DNA of 64,000 nt from Caballeronia fortuita (GTDB lineage: Bacteria; Pseudomonadota; Gammaproteobacteria; Burkholderiales; Burkholderiaceae). The translations under genes were made by a program, and so were the position numbers. Shown here piece after piece: positions 17,951 to 27,163 of the stretch. The DNA lies in the NCBI RefSeq assembly GCF_001544835.2, contig NZ_FCNX02000011.1:62001-126000 (forward strand), read 5' to 3'. Below the pieces are notes generated by a model. The model was not told where the DNA came from. It saw only the letters and a program-made list of their open reading frames with translations, and ran no database searches. Within the stretch, counting starts at the first letter, position 1. Each line of letters begins with the position of its first letter.

Positions 17951-18964
17951 ATGATGACCCTGCAGCAACGCTACGAGATCTCGACGGAGATTCACGGAAT
18001 TTCCGCCCGGCGCGCTGCGATCGAACTGGCGCATGGTCTCGGTTTCGATGAAATGTTGCGCGACAAGCTTGCAGTGTTTGTGACCGAATGCGCCAATCAC
18101 TTGCTTGAGACCGAAGAGCGCGGCGAACTCGTCATGCGACCGCTCGTCATTGACAATACGCCTGGCGCGTCGCGTCATGGCGTCGAAGTGCTGTTAATCA
18201 GCAGAGGGCAGGGTACGGCGGACCTGCACATCGGCTCGCAACTCCATCGACTACCTGACGAGTTCGAATTTTGGAGCTCCGGCAATCTCGGAACCGTACT
18301 GCGCGCAGCTTTATGGAATACGTCCGTCTTATCAGACCCACCAGCGGCGCCCCTCGCATCGGTGCCTTATGGAGTCGTCTCGCTGGCGCTGGAAGGTGAA
18401 TCCGTCAATGGGGACGCATGGGCTTGCCACACCGGCGAGGACCATTTCACGGTACTTCTCGCCGACGGACTCGGCCACGGTACATTCGCCAACCGTGCTG
18501 CGAGCGAAGCGGCGGAATCGCTCGCGGAAAACGGCAACGCACCGCTCGAGGAAATTGTTCATCGCGCGCACGCCATGTTGCGATCCACGGTTGGCGCAGC
18601 CGTAGGTGTCGCACGCGTCCCGATCACTTCATCGACCACCGATCCCGCTCTTACCTTCGCTGGAGTTGGAAACATCTCGGCAAGCGTATGGACTGAACGG
18701 TCGCATAAGCATCTTCCATCGCATGATGGCGTGGTCGGGCACCGGGTTCGCCGCGTGCAATCATTCAGTGCGGATTGTCCTTCAGGCTCCCTTGTCGTTC
18801 TGCACTCAGACGGGCTGAAGTCTCGCTGGGACCTCTCGCGCTATCCTGGACTGTGGGTGCGCCACCCGGCCTTAATCGCTGCGGTGCTTTACCGCGACTT
18901 CGCGCGCGAGCATGACGATTTGACTGTCTTCGTTGTTCGGGCAGATCAACGCCCATCCGTGTGA
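17951..18964 (+). CDS. SpoIIE/PP2C-type phosphatase with N-terminal RsbT-like kinase domain
   Basis: A 337-residue two-domain protein; ATG at 17951 (a second at 17954). The N-terminal about 135 residues resemble an anti-sigma/RsbT-type HATPase (RRAAIELAHGLGFDEML, FVTECANHLLE as N-box-like). The C-terminal part is a PP2C/SpoIIE phosphatase with metal-binding acidic residues (GDAWACHTGEDHFTVLLADG, DGLGHG, SDGL near the end and EHDDLTVFVV). This arrangement is typical of RsbX-like or RsbT-RsbX regulators in stressosome and partner-switching pathways, where it dephosphorylates an STAS protein. No STAS protein is adjacent; a decayed RsbRD-type kinase lies at 46.9 kb. Confidence 0.85.
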   Translation: MMTLQQRYEISTEIHGISARRAAIELAHGLGFDEMLRDKLAVFVTECANHLLETEERGELVMRPLVIDNTPGASRHGVEVLLISRGQGTADLHIGSQLHRLPDEFEFWSSGNLGTVLRAALWNTSVLSDPPAAPLASVPYGVVSLALEGESVNGDAWACHTGEDHFTVLLADGLGHGTFANRAASEAAESLAENGNAPLEEIVHRAHAMLRSTVGAAVGVARVPITSSTTDPALTFAGVGNISASVWTERSHKHLPSHDGVVGHRVRRVQSFSADCPSGSLVVLHSDGLKSRWDLSRYPGLWVRHPALIAAVLYRDFAREHDDLTVFVVRADQRPSV

Positions 18965-19083
18965 ATGAAATGCGACGCTCTTCTGCTTCCGCTGCGGACA
19001 AGTCGGGCCCAATCGATGCTGCCATATCATGATGGTCTAGCCACTTCACGGCGTGACAACAGGTCGACTTAGCGGAGAACGAG

Positions 19084-19320
19084 ATGAACCTGATCGAGAC
19101 GAGTTTTGACGTTGATCCAACGCCGCGTCGGGCGGACGGCGAGTATATGGCGCATGCAAAAATCACGACGCCTGCCGTAGACGGGCAAGAGGTTCAGTTC
19201 ATCATGAGCGGTGACTTGGCCGGGTTCGATGAGCGGGAAGACGCCATTGTGTTCGCACGAACGTGGGCCCGTGAATGGATCGACGACTTTGTCCGAAAGG
19301 GGACGGTCCTGACGCAGTAA
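19084..19320 (+). CDS. small conserved hypothetical protein
   Basis: A 78-residue protein preceded by a GGAG site. Pattern: MNLIETSFDVDPTPRRADGE, YMAHAKITTPAVDGQE, SGDLAGFDEREDAIVFARTW and a C-terminal AREWIDDF helix. It resembles, at the level of layout (short beta strands, then a helix with FA..WA…ID), the 74-residue protein at 45782. It is likely a small alpha/beta fold; no function is known. Confidence 0.65.
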   Translation: MNLIETSFDVDPTPRRADGEYMAHAKITTPAVDGQEVQFIMSGDLAGFDEREDAIVFARTWAREWIDDFVRKGTVLTQ

Positions 19321-19379
19321 CGCAGCCAAACATTTCCGTCACCCATTCCCGACCGAGGCACGGGATCCCACGTCGAGGA

Positions 19380-19640
19380 ACGGCATCATCCAGTACCGCG
19401 GGTTCGAGATTCACGTCACCCTGGCGGCCTCATCGGAGGATCTCTATGACATGAGCTTCCAGATTTCCGGAGGCTGCAATCTGAGCGTGCTTGGCGCGTC
19501 CGGGCCGCCGCGCCCCACTTCACAACGGCCCGTTCACGCGGCGCTGGTCCTATCTCATTGCCGAGTGTGCCGGACAGGCAGCAATCGAACTTCTCGTTGG
19601 TCCGCCAGACGACGACACGGGCGCCCGATACCTGAGTAGC
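19380..19640 (+). pseudogene. frameshifted small hypothetical gene
   Basis: One frame reads IQYRGFEIHVTLAASSEDLY, DMSFQISGG. After a shift near 19480 another frame continues RRAPLHNGPFTRRWSYLIAE, CAGQAAIELLVGPPDDD. Together they look like one small Burkholderia-style protein of about 85 residues broken by an indel. Start and end are uncertain. Confidence 0.5.
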
Positions 19641-19722
19641 TCGTCGTCGCCAGTCGCTCCAAGTACCAGTTTCCAATCGCTGTGCAGTCCGTCCCGCAGG
19701 CGATTTTCACCGGATTCCCCAG

Positions 19723-20820
19723 ATGGTTCAAGACGTGTTCGAGTTCTACGCGAGTGCAAATGGCGACCGGTGGCTTCTGCACCGCGGTGCCGACGACGTA
19801 ACCATGGTCCGCCACGTGCCGAACATCGCTTCAGGTGGAAAGCCGACCGATACATCGGTCGGGGACTTCCTGGCATCGGCGCACGCGACGCCGCAGGGCG
19901 AGGCGCTCCTCGCATCGGTCGAAAACCTCGCCGGCTGCGCAGTTGGAGGACAGCCCTCAACCGTGCGCGCGACGATCAATCGACCTACCGTAGAAGGCCT
20001 ATTGCTTGCGGCCGTTCGAGTGAGGACATTTGCGAATGAACGCCATCTAACGAACGCCAGCGGCTTTTTTTTCGCGCGCCACGAGCGGCTGTTCCTGGTG
20101 ACCAGCCGGCACGTGGTCCACGATACGGCGAGCGAACACTTTCCGGACCGGCTCGAAATTGAACTCCATATTGACAGCGAGAACCTTGGGGCGTCGACTT
20201 GGTTTTCGCTTGCGCTTTACGCTGAAGGGATGAGCTTATGGCGAGAGGGCGCGGATGGAGGCGGTGAGGTCGACGTTGCCGCGCTGGAGGTGCTCAGGGA
20301 GCAGTTGCCCCGCACGGCGGTGTTCGAAGCGTTTGAGCCAGAGCATCTGCCCAAGGCTCAAGACGTGATGCCGGTCGGGTCTTCTGTCTTGATTGTTGGC
20401 TTCCCGCTCGGTTTTCATGATTCGTTGCACCACCTGCCCGTGGTCAGGCAAGGCGTCATCGCGTCGGCCTTCGGTTTACGCTTTCAAGGTAAAGGGTGTT
20501 TCATTACCGATGCGCGCACTCATCGAGGCACCAGCGGCGCGCCCGTCGTGATGAGTGATGCGAACAGCGCGACGGGGAGCAGCAGGTGCGCGCTGCCGTG
20601 GAAGCTGCTGGGCATTCACTCGTCAACGATCGACATGGGGGGACGAGACCTGCAAGTCGATGAATCACTTGGCCTGAACAGCGCCTGGTACGCCGACATC
20701 CTCATGGCAATCACACGACCACCTCTACAGGGAGCAACAATGACCGCGCATAACGAAGCCGATGAGCACTCCGATCAAGAAGACGTAGAGCGGGACGCAC
20801 CTCAACCAACAATCGAATAA
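19723..20820 (+). CDS. trypsin-like serine protease with fused N-terminal small domain
   Basis: A 365-residue frame. Residues 1 to about 72 (MVQDVFEFYASANGDRWLLH, NIASGGKPTDTSVGDFLA) match a small free-standing Burkholderia protein type. From about 90 onward it is a chymotrypsin-fold protease like the bacterial Glu-specific/V8 or HtrA group: catalytic His130 in TSRHVVHD, Asp184 in GGEVDVAALEV, Ser271 in HRGTSGAPVV, with the strand SSVLIVGFPLGF before the Ser. No signal peptide is seen. The fusion may be genuine or may result from loss of a stop between two genes. The C-terminal 26 residues coincide with a separate small gene start (20740) that has its own GGGAG site. Substrate unknown. Confidence 0.7.
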   Translation: MVQDVFEFYASANGDRWLLHRGADDVTMVRHVPNIASGGKPTDTSVGDFLASAHATPQGEALLASVENLAGCAVGGQPSTVRATINRPTVEGLLLAAVRVRTFANERHLTNASGFFFARHERLFLVTSRHVVHDTASEHFPDRLEIELHIDSENLGASTWFSLALYAEGMSLWREGADGGGEVDVAALEVLREQLPRTAVFEAFEPEHLPKAQDVMPVGSSVLIVGFPLGFHDSLHHLPVVRQGVIASAFGLRFQGKGCFITDARTHRGTSGAPVVMSDANSATGSSRCALPWKLLGIHSSTIDMGGRDLQVDESLGLNSAWYADILMAITRPPLQGATMTAHNEADEHSDQEDVERDAPQPTIE

Positions 20821-20997
20821 AACAAGGCTCCCGCCTCGCAAGACGCGCTGGATCGCGGCGACAAGGAAAAAATCGATAAAACGCTCGATGAGCTGCATGT
20901 CTCCACCACCGAGTCGGGCAAAGATCAATCGCGCAAACCCGACACTGAAGGGTCGAATTCCTCGAGCAAGAACCTTGACGAACAAAACGACTGCTTG
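20740..20997 (+). pseudogene. small acidic protein gene interrupted by TAA
   Basis: ATG at 20740 with GGGAG upstream begins MTAHNEADEHSDQEDVERDA, stops at a TAA (20818-20820), and the same frame continues NKAPASQDALDRGDKEKIDK, TLDELHVSTTESGKDQSRKP. The post-stop segment has the composition of small hydrophilic Burkholderia proteins, so the TAA may be a nonsense mutation. The pre-stop part is in frame with the protease gene. Confidence 0.4.
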
Positions 20998-21079
20998 AAC
21001 GGCGTCAGAGCGCGCCCTGCGGGGCGCCGACCGCGTTGGGGAATGCGATCCCGTGACGCAAGGGCAACGCCCGACCGCG

Positions 21080-21437
21080 TTAATGGGTCAACCGGGCGAG
21101 CAGGCGCAGGAGTGCGTCGGTCGTGCCGGACTTCTGGCAATATGCGTCGAAGCCGGGCGCCGGCCTGGCTCATGGGTGACGGCCTCGTCTTGCGTAAAGG
21201 CCAACTGGGTGGTCGTCTTTGTCTCGATGCGTTCCCGTAGTCGGCGAGCGAGGGCGAAACCATCCATCGCGGGCATGTTGATGTCGAGTAAGGCAGCAGG
21301 AATTCACGTGGTGGCCAGATCCAGTCCCGCCTTCCCAGTCAAGACCCAACGCGCGTCATATCCTTCGATCGACAGCACTGCCGTGATCGCATCGGTGCCC
21401 GCCCGGTAATCGTGAACCACGAGTAGGCGCAGTTCCG
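21080..21437 (-). pseudogene. decayed response regulator (receiver only)
   Basis: Minus strand: LRLLVVHDYRAGTDAITAVL, SIEGYDARWV, a TGA stop, then LLDINMPAMDGFALARRLRE, and after a frameshift FDAYCQKSGTTDALLRLLAR to a stop at 21080. The first acidic-patch Asp is replaced by His (VVHD). It is closely related in layout to the broken regulator at 48147-48586, which ends FDAYCRKDATSDQLLRLLAL. It is clearly non-functional. Confidence 0.8.
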
Positions 21438-21440
21438 ATG

Positions 21441-22030
21441 AGGGGTAAGGCCGGCCTGACCGTTACGTGTGCGAGCTGCATGGCTAAGCCACATCGAGGG
21501 AGGATCGCAGTGGTCCAGCGGGCCCACAACACCGTTCACGGGGCGTCTTTGAGAGCGGACACCGCCCCGCACACCACAATGGACCCAGACTTCCGAGATC
21601 ACAAAATGTCCGCGTGGTCAGTGGCGCGAAGGGATGACCCGCCCTTATCGACATGCACCGTTCAATGACATCGGCCAAGAACCACAGCTTGCTGTTCAGC
21701 GGTTTGCAATAACTGGCGCGCGTATTCCGAAATCCCAGAGTGCATGGTTTGTTTCGCTTCCATATTCATCTAACTTCGCTGGAGCATGCACAGATACGCA
21801 TCACATTGCCCCGCGACGTTTTGAACTGAGTTGGCCTGCCGCGACGAAGCAACCGGTCCGAGATTGTGTCGCGGGACTGTCCGAGACCACAACTTGTATC
21901 GGCATGCCGCGACCGAGCCGGTGGCCGCGTCGTTGATGCCATAAATTGGGGCCCCGGGAACGGGCCTGCCGCTTGCGTATGTGATGCTTGGCCTTTTAGC
22001 TGTTGCTGAAGGCCGCCAACCATGGAGGAG
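21441..22030. other. gene-free stretch
   Basis: About 590 bases. Open frames on both strands look like shadows; none has a ribosome binding site and recognisable protein. No repeats or hairpins stood out. Confidence 0.35.
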
Positions 22031-22036
22031 CATGAG

Positions 22037-22147
22037 ATGAGTAAAGCGCAGGACGCAAAGAAGACGCAGAAGAAGGCGGCGATGAAGACGCCGAAGGAAA
22101 AGAAAGCCGCGAAAAAGGAGAAAAAGGAGACGTCGAAGCGGCAGTGA
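22037..22147 (+). CDS. 36-residue lysine-rich basic protein
   Basis: A very short gene preceded by GAGGAG at good spacing. The product begins MSKAQDAKKTQKKAAMKTPK and ends in a KEKKETSKRQ-type tail; about half the residues are Lys, with Ala between. The composition resembles histone H1-like or nucleic-acid-binding tails, but short Lys-rich proteins of this type in Burkholderia have no assigned role. Evidence is the strong ribosome binding site and codon regularity. Confidence 0.6.
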   Translation: MSKAQDAKKTQKKAAMKTPKEKKAAKKEKKETSKRQ

Positions 22148-22289
22148 CGATACCCAGGTCTTGGTGCGAGCAGACCGACTGGAAGGTCGATCAATCGTCA
22201 TCCTTCTGAGCCTCCGCCGACGCCGTCTGCGTCGTCTTCAACCTGCACATCACGCCGGATGGACACTCGACCGCAGCTGGGAGACGTCA

Positions 22290-22740
22290 ATGAATTTCCC
22301 CGCCCCGTTTTTCTTGCCGCATCACGCGTTCTGGTCGTATGTCATTCCAGGCGCTTTCATATTGCGAAAGTTCTCTCTTGTCACGCCAATCCGGCGCGCG
22401 ACTGCGCGGCGCAAGAACCAGCAATGGCGCAAGCGAACGGCGCCCCTGGGACGGGTAAGCAAACCTGGCGCGCGATGACGGTCATGCTCCACGCCGCGCA
22501 GCAGCACCCCGATGACTTCGCGGCGGGAACACAGATGAACGTGGCAGCCGAAGACGTTGGGTTCATTGTTGTGTATCCGCAGCAACCAAAGCGCGAGTCT
22601 GCTGCGTTGCGGGAACTGGTTTATACCGTCGCATCAGGCGCGCGACACCGGCGAAACCGCGCCGGTCGCCGCCCTCACGAATGAGCTTATCGTCCGGTTC
22701 AACCTAGTTCGCGCGCGGGTGTCTCGGTCCGAGCGCGCCG
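22290..22740 (+). pseudogene. broken second PHB depolymerase-family gene
   Basis: GGGAG followed by ATG at 22290 (MNFPAPFFLPHHAFWS). Later frames give MTVMLHAAQQHPDDFAAGTQ, MNVAAEDVGFIVVYPQQ, then after a shift LLRCGNWFIPSHQARDTG and APVAALTNELIVRFNLV. These correspond to the oxyanion and following blocks of the intact enzyme at 7239-8396 (LHGAQQDPDDF…YIVVYPEQ…LLRCWNWF). The nucleophile Ser box and everything beyond are missing. Gly of the HG motif is Ala here. Confidence 0.82.
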
Positions 22741-22958
22741 CGCAAGATCGCAAGGTCGACGTTCCCGCAAAGGTACGAGGCTTGCTATTCATTTGATCCA
22801 GGCGGGCGGCGCCGCACGCGCCTTGTATTGACGCGTTACCAAACCTGAAGCCGTGAGGACGCGGTGTGTCGACCATCGACGCGGCGGCGCCCGGCGACGG
22901 CCCGTGAGGAACGCGCAATGCTTGAGCGCATGCATATTTCTCCCACAGCGAGTCCAGC

Positions 22959-24000
22959 ATGCGAATCAGGCTTAAACCTCTCGACGAACAGGTCATCATC
23001 ATCACGGGCGCCACGAGTGGAATAGGGCTCGTCACCGCACGTACCGCTGCCAGACGCGGCGCCAGGCTGATGCTTGTGTCACGTAACGAGAAGGCGCTTT
23101 CCGAACTCGCCGACGAGTTGTCGCGAGATCGAAGCGGCAGTGTCGCGTACGCCGTCGCTGATGTCGGCGACCGCGAGCAGTTGCAAGCCGCCGCGGATGA
23201 CGCGATTTCGCGTTTCGGCGGCTTCGACCTGGATCAACAATGCCGGCGTCTCGTTGTACGGGCGCTGCGTCGATGTGCCTCTGGAGGACCAGCGCAAGCT
23301 CTTCGATACGAACTACTGGGGTGTCGTCAACGGCTCGGTCGTCGCCGTGCAGCAGTTGCGGGAGCGGGGCGGCGCACTCATTAATCTCGGAAGCGAATTG
23401 TCGGATGTCGCCATTCCGCTGCAAGGCGCATACGTTGCATCGAAGCATGCCGTGAAGGGCTTCACCGATGCGTTGCGCATGGAACTCGCCGACGATCACG
23501 CACCGGTCTCGGTGACCCTCGTCAAGCCTGCGGGCATCGACACGCTTTTCGTCGAGCATGCGAAAAGCTATCTGGATTATCAGCCGAAGCTGCCGCAGCC
23601 AGTGTATGCGCCCGAAGTGGTCGCGCAGGCCATACTGCACGCCGCGGCTCATCCGCAGCGCGACGTCTATGCGGGTGGCGCCTCGCGCGGCATGGCCTGG
23701 TTCGGGCGCTCGGCGCCCCGAGCGTACGACGCCATGATGAGCCGGCTCGGCGTGAAGTCGCAGCTCACGAGCGAGCCGCGGCGCGAGGGCGATGCGCTCT
23801 ACGAGAGCGGGACAGGCCTGAGCGAACGGTCTGGACGACACGGCCGGGTCCGCGAACGCAGCTTTTACACCGATGCGCGTACCCATCCTTCGAGTGCGCG
23901 CGCGGCGCTCATAGGGATGGCGGGCGTGCTGCTGGTCGCTGCGGCGCGGCGCTATGTGCGCGAGACACAGGGACATCGGCTAACCCGCTTCCTGCGCTGA
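22959..24000 (+). pseudogene. SDR-family oxidoreductase with a single frameshift
   Basis: The first frame from 22959 has the Rossmann motif TGATSGIGLVTARTAARRGA, VADVGD and ends FGGF at about 23228. The second frame continues WINNAGVSLYGRCVDVP, the active site YVASKHAVKGF (Y-x3-K) and a C-terminal extension with a membrane-like segment (ALIGMAGVLLVAAARRYV) to 24000. Adding one base between GGF and WINN restores a protein of about 346 residues of the classical SDR type with C-terminal anchor. All catalytic elements survive, so a sequencing error or very recent mutation is possible. Confidence 0.85.
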
Positions 24001-24140
24001 AGGGTGCATGGTTCATGCAGAGAGGGAACAAACTCTTGGAGAGAGCTATTCATGAGCGATTGCTTTCCTATCCGCGAAGGCTGCCGCCCAGTCCGCACAA
24101 ATGCGCAGCTACCGCATGAAAGTGCGTACGAGCCCGGGTC

Positions 24141-25046
24141 ATGACAGGCCGCGTGCGAATCGGCATCTCGGGCTGGCGGTACGCGGGCTGGCGCGGTGTC
24201 TTCTATCCGCAGAAACTCCCGCAGGCGCGCGAACTCGAATTTGCGTCGCGCCGGGTGCAGAGCATTGAAATCAACGGCTCGCATTACTCCCTGCAACGCG
24301 CATCGAGTTGGCGTGCATGGCATGACGCGACGCCCGACGATTTCGTTTTCAGCGTAAAGGGTCCGCGCTATCTCACCCACATGCCGCGCTTTCGCGACGA
24401 AACGGCCATCCCTGCGATGGCAAACTTCTTCGCCTCTGGCGTACTCGGCCTTGGCGAAAAGCTCGGCCCGTTTCTCTGGCAGTTTCCGCCGAGCTTCGCA
24501 TTTCATGTGGCCGACTTCGAGCGCTTCCTAGCACTCTTGCCGAAGGATGCGGCCTGCGCTGCGGCCTTCGCTCAGCAGCACGACACGCGAGTAAAGGAAC
24601 CGTGGTTCGATGCGCCGAGGAAAAAGCGAGTGTTGAGGCACGCCGTAGAAATTCGACATCCGAGCTTTCTTGACGAGACCTTCGTACGCTTACTGCGCAA
24701 ACACGGCGCGGCGCTGGTCGTATCAGACTCCACGGCTGGCTGGCCGTACGCAGAAGATTTGACCGCCGATTTCGTTTATATGCGCTTGCACGGTACGGAA
24801 ACCCTTTACAGCGGCGCATACACTGACGAGGCGCTTAACGCATGGACGCACCGCATCATGTGCTGGGCAAAGGGAACGCAGGCCGAGGATGCCTGCCTTA
24901 TCGCGGCGCACAAGCCGCGCAGTCGTGCATCGCGCGATGTATTCTGTTATTTCGACAACGATCAAAAAGTACAGGCGCCGTTCGATGCTGAACGGCTACG
25001 AGAACGTCTCGAAAAAGAGTCCTTTGGCGGTCCATCGCGCCAATGA
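24141..25046 (+). CDS. DUF72 domain-containing protein
   Basis: A 301-residue TIM-barrel-like DUF72 (YecE family) protein. Typical elements: RIGISGWRYAGWRGVFYPQK, a conserved SIEINGSHYSLQRASSW block, FVFSVKGPRYLTHM, GPFLWQFPP, the strand AVEIRHPSF and the C-terminal DFVYMRLHGTE, YCYFDNDQ-like (here FCYFDND). DUF72 proteins are widespread with no firmly assigned activity. It starts 141 bases after the SDR gene on the same strand and could be co-transcribed. Confidence 0.92.
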   Translation: MTGRVRIGISGWRYAGWRGVFYPQKLPQARELEFASRRVQSIEINGSHYSLQRASSWRAWHDATPDDFVFSVKGPRYLTHMPRFRDETAIPAMANFFASGVLGLGEKLGPFLWQFPPSFAFHVADFERFLALLPKDAACAAAFAQQHDTRVKEPWFDAPRKKRVLRHAVEIRHPSFLDETFVRLLRKHGAALVVSDSTAGWPYAEDLTADFVYMRLHGTETLYSGAYTDEALNAWTHRIMCWAKGTQAEDACLIAAHKPRSRASRDVFCYFDNDQKVQAPFDAERLRERLEKESFGGPSRQ

Positions 25047-25504
25047 AATCGTGAATGACGCCATCGCTTCGCCAACGCCTCGCGCTCGAGTTCGTCCAGC
25101 GGAAGGTGACGCACGTCCCGGCCCTTGACGACAACCACAACGAATTCAGCGATGTGTTTGGCGTGATCTCTGATCCCCGCGAGCGAGCCCGTGGATGGTG
25201 CTTCGAAATGGACGAGAACGAAGGGACGAGAACGAAGACGCGATGCGCAGGATGAAGCAGTTGCAGATACGGCGCACCTGTAGTGGAACAGGAAGGCAGC
25301 TCCAGGGTATGCGCGCGATGGGCGCATCGCGACGTGGTCGGATGGCGAGGCGTCCTCGGTCCTTGGCGCGATATCGACGCCCTCCGTGCCGAGCCGATGA
25401 AGCGTCGCGCGTCAATCGGTCGGTCAATGAATAGACAAGCAGAATTGTGAACGATGTGGCACCACGATTGCTGAGATCGCGCATTGTCACCATCGGAGCC
25501 GATC
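25047..25504. other. gene-free stretch
   Basis: About 460 bases between DUF72 and the exported beta-propeller gene. Overlapping ORFs on both strands here share no recognisable family and no good ribosome binding sites. Confidence 0.35.
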
Positions 25505-26653
25505 ATGGCGCCAATCTCAACACCGCTGGGCCGAATCCTCTTGCTCACGCTGAGCCTCGCCGCCTTCGCTCAAGCAGGCATTGCCCAGGAGAGCTCGGAC
25601 AAGCACGACAATCATGCCCGAGGTCGCGGTCCGCAGCTTCAGCTCGTCGCCACGTTTGAACATCAGGTCACTGGCATGACGGTTACGCCGGACGGCCGCA
25701 AGTTCGTCAACTTTCCGCGCTGGACGGAGGACACGCCCATCTCCGTCGCGGAGCTCGGAGCGTCCGGCGATCTGCGTCCTTATCCCGATCCCGAATGGAA
25801 TAGCTGGCGCAACGCGCGTCGCGACAAAGTCACGCCGCAGGATCACTGGGTCTGTGTGCAGTCCGTCGTGGCGGATAAGCATGGGAACCTCTGGGTGATC
25901 GATCCCGGCGCGCCGGCGCAATCGCTCGTCGTGCCGGGCGCGCCGAAGCTCGTGCGAATCGACCTTGCCTCGAACCGCGTCGCGCAGGTCTACGCGTTCG
26001 ATGAAACCATCGCGCCCCAGGGCAGCTATCTCAACGACGTACGCATCAGCCCGGACGGGCGATTCGTGTATATCACCGATTCCGGCGTGCGTGGCGCGGT
26101 CGTCGTGGTCGATACGGCGTCAGGTAGCGCGCGACGCGTGCTCGACGGCGATCCGAGCACGCAGGCCGACGAGACCGTCACCGTAAAGGTCGACGGCAAG
26201 CCGCTACAACAGACGGACGGCAGGCGCGTGAGCTTCTCGGCGGACGGCATCGCGCTGTCGCCGGACGGACGCTATCTCTATTGGCAGGCGGTGAAGGGCA
26301 AGACGCTTTATCGCATCGCAACCGACGCGCTGCAGAACGCGCAACTGAGCCCGCAACAGGTCGCGGCGCGCGTGGAAGCCGTCGGCATCGATGGACCTGC
26401 GGACGGACTCTGGTTCGACGAGCGCGGACGTCTCTATGTGTCGTCGGTCGAGCATCACGCGATTCGCGTGCGTGACGGCGAGCGCGTCGACACGCTGCTG
26501 CGGGACCGCAATCTCGTCTGGCCCGACACATTCTCGGAAGGCGCCGACGGCACGATCTACGTCACCGATTCACGCATTCCCGAGATGAGCTGGTTCGATC
26601 CGCAGAGTCCCATCGCGCTGCCAACGCGGCTGTATGCGATTCGAGGACGCTAG
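25505..26653 (+). CDS. exported MRJP/Yellow-like beta-propeller protein
   Basis: A 382-residue protein with GGAG six bases before the ATG at 25505. A signal peptide (hydrophobic ILLLTLSLAAFAQAGIAQ) directs export. The body is a six-bladed propeller of the major-royal-jelly/Yellow family, related to L-dopachrome tautomerase: VTGMTVTPDGRKFVNFPRWT, SVVADKHGNLWVIDPGAPAQ, GSYLNDVRISPDGRFVYITD, FSADGIALSPDGRYLYWQAV, SRIPEMSWFDP. Bacterial members are often annotated as gluconolactonase-like; substrate unknown. The next gene begins 16 bases downstream. Confidence 0.9.
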   Translation: MAPISTPLGRILLLTLSLAAFAQAGIAQESSDKHDNHARGRGPQLQLVATFEHQVTGMTVTPDGRKFVNFPRWTEDTPISVAELGASGDLRPYPDPEWNSWRNARRDKVTPQDHWVCVQSVVADKHGNLWVIDPGAPAQSLVVPGAPKLVRIDLASNRVAQVYAFDETIAPQGSYLNDVRISPDGRFVYITDSGVRGAVVVVDTASGSARRVLDGDPSTQADETVTVKVDGKPLQQTDGRRVSFSADGIALSPDGRYLYWQAVKGKTLYRIATDALQNAQLSPQQVAARVEAVGIDGPADGLWFDERGRLYVSSVEHHAIRVRDGERVDTLLRDRNLVWPDTFSEGADGTIYVTDSRIPEMSWFDPQSPIALPTRLYAIRGR

Positions 26654-26668
26654 CGGCGGGAGGGCGCC

Positions 26669-27163
26669 GTGGATAATTACGCAGAAAGAGGAAAGCAGCG
26701 TATGAAACAGCAATTTGATAATCGGATCGTCCGCTCTCTCTGCTCAGGTTCGACAGCAGGACTTGCATCGGCGTCGGTGGCAACGACCGGTGCGCTTCGC
26801 GCGGGTCATGCGCCCTACGCCGCGCTGAACGCCGTGGCGCACTGCCTGTGGCCGGACGCAACGTCGCAGGAAACGCCGAGCATCAGATACACGGCGCTCG
26901 GGGCGACGATCCACATGGGCAGCGCGGTGTTCTGGGGCGTGCTGTTCGAAGCGCTGTGCGATCGGCGGAGCCGTCCCGCGCGAATCGTAAGCGCTGCCGT
27001 GGCGACCGCGCTCATCGCCTATGTGGTCGACTACCACGTCGTGCCGAAACGCTTCACGCCGGGTTTCGAGAAGCATTTGTCTAAGCGCTCGCTGGTGATG
27101 ACCTATGTCGCGCTAGCCGCCGGGTTTGCGATTGCCGCGTTGGCGCGACGCGCGTCTCGCTGA
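26669..27163 (+). CDS. small integral membrane protein of unknown function
   Basis: A 164-residue frame with a GTG start at 26669 after GGGAGG; an internal ATG at 26702, itself preceded by GAGGAAAG, is an equally good start. It has three to four hydrophobic segments (STAGLASASVATTGALRAGH, GSAVFWGVLFEALC, AAVATALIAYVVDYHVVPKR, VMTYVALAAGFAIAALA). This resembles bacterial small membrane proteins often annotated only as hypothetical. It follows the propeller gene closely and precedes the molybdopterin oxidoreductase, so it may belong to the same transcription unit. Confidence 0.7.
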   Translation: MDNYAERGKQRMKQQFDNRIVRSLCSGSTAGLASASVATTGALRAGHAPYAALNAVAHCLWPDATSQETPSIRYTALGATIHMGSAVFWGVLFEALCDRRSRPARIVSAAVATALIAYVVDYHVVPKRFTPGFEKHLSKRSLVMTYVALAAGFAIAALARRASR

